The notes under the pieces are model-generated. The model worked only from the letters and a program-made list of their open reading frames with translations, was not told where the DNA came from and searched no databases. A stretch of DNA of 64,000 bases from Callipepla californica brunnescens. Lineage: Eukaryota > Chordata > Aves > Galliformes > Odontophoridae. Of the stretch, positions 60,636 through 64,000 are shown piece after piece; position 1 is the first letter of the stretch, and the number at the start of each line of letters is the position of its first letter. The translations under genes were made by a program, and so were the position numbers. The stretch lies in assembly GCA_023055505.1 (NCBI GenBank), contig JALIRH010000006.1, forward strand, positions 23,471,105 through 23,535,104, in the 5' to 3' direction.

Positions 60636-61079
60636 TCATCAGTGCTTCTTGAGACATTGAAATTCTGTATCTGTGTGACAGCTCGCTCATTGGCATTGTC
60701 TAGAAATTCAGAAGTTAAGTGGAATACCTTTGATGAAGTGCTAGTTGTAGGGAAGGGAATGAACAAAACAGACTGCATCAGCCCCAAGATTTCAGAGCAA
60801 ACGAGCAGAAATATGTAAGTGCACAGAGGCACAGCATCTCAATGTTGCTCGTGGAAAGCCTGACTTCAGTAATAAAGCCAAAAGTGACAGTGACAATGAT
60901 TAGAAACCCAAAGAGGCATTATAGGCACGTAAGACAAAGGCCCGTGCAGCAGACCTGAAGTTGTTGTTTCTGAGCAGGCTCGAACAACTGCTAATTTAAA
61001 TAGTTGCCTGCTTAAAGGCAGTTAAAATGAATAAAGCAGCGATGGGATGAAGGCGTGATGTGGAAACAGCTTGGGCCGA

Positions 61080-61093
61080 GCGCCCTCTCCTGG
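61080..61093 (-). promoter_or_regulatory. CTCF-like binding motif
   Basis: On the minus strand CCAGGAGAGGGCGC fits 13 of 14 positions of the CTCF core. It has the same orientation as the stronger motif at 32,736-32,749. It lies about 1.1 kb beyond the poly(A) signal of the EGF-repeat gene. Confidence 0.4.
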
Positions 61094-61374
61094 CTCAGGG
61101 CTTTGCCATGTTTTTTCTCCTGTTTTTAAGACGATTCATTCAAATCTCCACAATATTTTTAGCGAATGTCCTCGTCGTTATTTCAGAGTCGCACATACTC
61201 ATGATGTTTTAGAAATGAGATCCAAATGACCGTTTCCAGAGTTGCACGTGCGTGTACTTGAGGAGCTGTCAGTGTTGATTCTCTTTTGTTTGTTTCTCCA
61301 TCCCCTCCCACTGGCTGGAAAGCTGATCACGCTGGTTGCTTAGTTGCAGCATGCTGTTTTGGGGGCTAGCCATA

Positions 61375-61450
61375 TCTTCCTATCTTTACTGTACTGGGGA
61401 GCCCAGAGCTGGACACAGTACTCCAGGTGAGGCCTCACTGGGGCAGAGCA
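61375..61450 (-). mobile_element. CR1 LINE internal scrap
   Basis: TGGGGAGCCCAGAGCTGGAC followed by ACAGTACTCCAGGTGAGGCC is a familiar CR1 internal block in antisense orientation. Both sides are unalignable by eye. Confidence 0.8.
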
Positions 61451-61797
61451 GTTGTTCACTTTAATCAAATTATTTTTCTAAACTGAGCTGTGAGAGAAAG
61501 TTGAGCAAACTAAACCAACCACATTCTTAGAAGAGAAACAGCATAAACTTCTTTAGTCACTGAAAACCTCTTCTAACCTAAATGATTCTGTACATGTACC
61601 CCAGTGTTAATGCTTAATTGAGAACTTAAACATTGGATATTCTCACTTGGGAAGTAATGCAGTGGATGTACCCAATTAGATGAGAAGGAAAAGCTTTCAT
61701 ACTCATTTACATTACTATTTGCATTGATCGTTCAAGGGTTTGCTTTTGTTGGACAGAAATGTAAACTTCCTGTTCTCAGCTAAGATAAGATCCACAC

Positions 61798-62034
61798 CTG
61801 TAAAAAGAGTAAAACTTTCAGATGTGGCCCACATTATTTTATTCTTTTCTTTTGAAATCTCGGGTAACGTGGATACAAATGCAGGAAGTAACTCCTTGCC
61901 AGGATCTGTAGTTTCTTCTGTGATGTGTGTGACTACTTCCTTCAGCAGGTACTCATTACACAGCATTTTAAACATCACGGGCAACGTTTCATCTGCGCTT
62001 AGGAAAAGCCCTTCTGCTAGCATGCAGAGCAATT
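61798..62034 (-). CDS. Candidate internal exon of an unrecognised antisense gene
   Basis: A 237-base minus-strand segment open throughout in phase 1-1, preceded by acceptor CATCTGGCTCTACCAG and followed by a weaker donor ACAG-GTGTGG. The predicted product is strikingly protein-like, with helix-forming hydrophobic spacing (LLCMLAEGLF..., then ...MFKMLCNEYLLKEVV...). It could be part of an ARM/HEAT-type helical repeat protein, though I cannot assign a family. It can be spliced in phase to 57,330-57,497. An upstream exon ending in phase 1 would be needed. Confidence 0.4.
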
Positions 62035-62049
62035 CTGGTAGAGCCAGAT

Positions 62050-63265
62050 GACACACAGTATATAAGGAAATCATGCAGCAAATTCAGTGAAGAGAACAAT
62101 ACTCTTGAATGCCATACTGTTTATCTTTTGCTTGCTCCACCTTTTCTCTGCCAACTGACCTCTGACTGTATGAACAGAAAATCTTTGAATGCACACTGTA
62201 ACAATGATTTACTTCCATGAAAACCCCTTCCTGTTACTGCAGCCTTCCTAATGTGCTACAAAGTGGAGTCAGAGATTTCAGCTTGGCACAGGTTGTCCTG
62301 CAGCAGACCCTCTGATGCCCCATTCCAAGCCCCCAGGCTCTTTCTGGTCTAATTTCTTGTTACATTCAGTCAGTGCTGATTCATGTATGCAGTAGTAACA
62401 AGTTTCATGCAATTATGAGGAAGTTTTGAAGAATGTGTCCTTATACCTGTACTTGTAGTTTTCCTGCTCTGTGTGCTTAATGGAACACAGCACAGATGTG
62501 CACCAAGCTTTTAACTAGTGTAGCAAAAGCCTGGATGTGCTTTTCTTCACTCAGCTTGCATTTGGAAGGTGTAAAAGAAGTTATTTCTGCCTTTAGCAGC
62601 AATGAAAATCAATGGGATATAGCAGAAGCTCCTATTAGCCTGAAATCCTAGAAAGGTGTTTGTGCAACCCTCTGTTCACAAAGCTGAGCCAATACAAAGT
62701 CATTAACCAAAGCACTGTTCCTGGCACCTCTTTCTTCAGAGCAGCCAAATGATGCACGCTGCTACAAAATGAGCTTACGCAATATCAGCATCCCCACATT
62801 TCAGAAATACTGTGTATTCAAGACTTCAGCCTGAGGCATCAGCTCCAATAGCTAGTCAGGTTTTGTTCATAGAGGTCTTTGTGTGCCCTGAGAAAGGAAA
62901 CAGTCCAAGTGAAGCATGTTTTAAATAATGGAGCAGCTCCCAGCACTGGCTATCAGCCACCTGGGTGCTGGATTAACGATAAAAGCTATGGAGCCACTGA
63001 AACTTACAGTGCAAGTGGAAGATTGAAAACATTTTTGAAATACACACTGGGCGCTTAGAAATTATCATTCTGAAATGGTGCTGAGCTTGAAAATGCCAGT
63101 TTACTTTGCAGAACGGATTAGGTGGTCTACGGAAAGGTGAGGAGAAATGTAAGCTCACGACAGCTCTAACAGTGCTGAGTGGCAGCTGGCATCCCATGCT
63201 GGCAGAAAGTGGCAAAAGGAGCAGGATTTTCTTTCTATTCATAACTAGGGCTTATAAATGGGATG
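62050..63265. other. Unassigned stretch
   Basis: No complete gene. On the minus strand near 62,870-62,900 there is a very good acceptor (GACTGTTTCCTTTCTCAG) opening a short frame of about 15 codons before a stop. A donor-like GTAAGC lies near 62,776. These could be remnants of the same putative antisense gene, but the frame is broken between them. Confidence 0.3.
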
Positions 63266-63269
63266 TGGT

Positions 63270-63480
63270 TCATGAGATTAAAAATAATGAGGTGGGTCTT
63301 GAACATTTCCAGAGAAGGAGACTCCACCACCTCTCTGTGCAGCCTGTGCCAGTGCTCCATCACTGCACTGTGAAGAAGTTCTCACGCACATTTGTGTGGA
63401 ACTTCCTATGCTTCAGTTTGTGGCCATTTCCCCTCATCCTATCACCACACACTGCAGGGAAGAATCCAGCCTCATCCCTT
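63270..63480 (-). mobile_element. CR1 LINE fragment
   Basis: CR1 antisense: CATTTCCAGAGAAGGAGACT, CACCACCTCTCTGTGCAGCC and TGTGGCCATTTCCCCTCATC are recognisable 3'-region blocks in reverse. The terminal octamers are missing. Confidence 0.85.
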
Positions 63481-63636
63481 TGCCAAATACAAGCTGAAAA
63501 AAAACTAAACCCCAAAACCTCTGCTCTTCCTTCTGTACGCATCCAAATACATATGTGAACAACACTTAAAATGTACAATTCTGAACAGATTATGTGCTGC
63601 CTAGGGATGCTCAGCACATATCTCAGTCTTGCTCAC

Positions 63637-63774
63637 ACACAGTCCAGTTGGCTCTATCAACAGACTGCAGAATTTGGGGTTTGAATGATGCATGAAATCA
63701 TCTGGTGAAGAATCAGAGGCTCTGAGGTAGCTGAAAATTGTAGACACGTACATCTTAAAATGACCACGAGTTTG
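63637..63774 (-). other. Weak candidate antisense exon
   Basis: Minus strand: acceptor GCTTCTGTACAG, an open stretch of about 46 codons in phase 0-0 (begins QTRGHFKMYVSTIFSYLRAS), and a GTGAGC donor. The product is helical-looking like the 61.8-kb segment, but the phases do not join it directly, so a further exon would be required. Unrecognised. Confidence 0.25.
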
Positions 63775-63809
63775 CTGTACAGAAGCTCTTCCAAAACTCA
63801 CAACTAACA

Positions 63810-64000
63810 TGATTTTTTAAAAAACATTCTCAGTATTCTTCTCATTTAAATAAGATTTGTGAATGCCTTCAAAACTTCTTGCTTTTTTCAAGCATCATAG
63901 ATCCACACAGCATTTAATGGACACAGTTCCTTTCCTCAATCATGACGTCTTTGTACCTTGGAAGGAAAAAAAAATAAATATAACAGATGGATTTATCTGT
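63810..64000. other. Window end, nothing identified
   Basis: AT-rich DNA up to the edge of the window with no recognisable feature. Confidence 0.4.

Larger units (their letters stand above)
60640..61790. other. Intergenic on the + strand; no gene seen
   Basis: The stretch holds a CTCF-like motif (61,080-61,093) and a CR1 scrap (61,375-61,450). No convincing coding sequence. Confidence 0.45.

Overview
The window looks like vertebrate nuclear DNA from a bird, most likely a galliform close to chicken. Supporting evidence: a split gene for TMEM106B with a protein very close to the mammalian one, many CR1 LINE fragments (the dominant avian retroposon), short mariner-like elements of the type common in chicken, two CpG-island promoters, and long AT-rich intergenic and intronic DNA. 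Nothing bacterial, plasmid-like or CRISPR-like is present.

Layout. Bases 1-8.7 kb are intergenic. A CpG island at about 8.75-9.18 kb is the likely promoter and non-coding first exon of TMEM106B. Its coding sequence runs on the + strand in eight coding exons from 11,779 to 19,964. It rebuilds cleanly to 275 codons plus stop, with all splice phases consistent, followed by a long 3' UTR with poly(A) signals as far as about 25.07 kb. From there to about 51.6 kb I see no convincing gene: repeats, one good CTCF-type motif (32,736-32,749) and a perfect 26-bp palindrome (30,534-30,559).

A second CpG island at about 51.7-52.07 kb starts a compact five-exon + strand gene (51,817-59,756). It encodes a 213-residue secreted protein made almost entirely of five EGF-like repeats, one per exon, with every intron in phase 1. 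In human DNA the gene downstream of TMEM106B, as I recall it, is VWDE on the opposite strand. A small same-strand EGF-repeat gene here is therefore unexpected and is one of the two main points of interest.

The other is on the minus strand across the same interval. Several open segments with good splice signals (57,330-57,497; 61,798-62,034; a 170-codon segment ending in a stop at 53,224-53,733) suggest an unrecognised antisense gene overlapping the EGF gene. This is inference and needs transcript data.

Mobile-element content is rich around the EGF gene: CR1 pieces in both orientations, a mariner-like element with matched terminal inverted repeats (54,882-55,403), a decayed hAT transposase tail (about 55,493-55,960, minus) and a 9-bp G/T minisatellite in its last intron. 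I could run no database search; all names rest on recognition of protein or repeat patterns.
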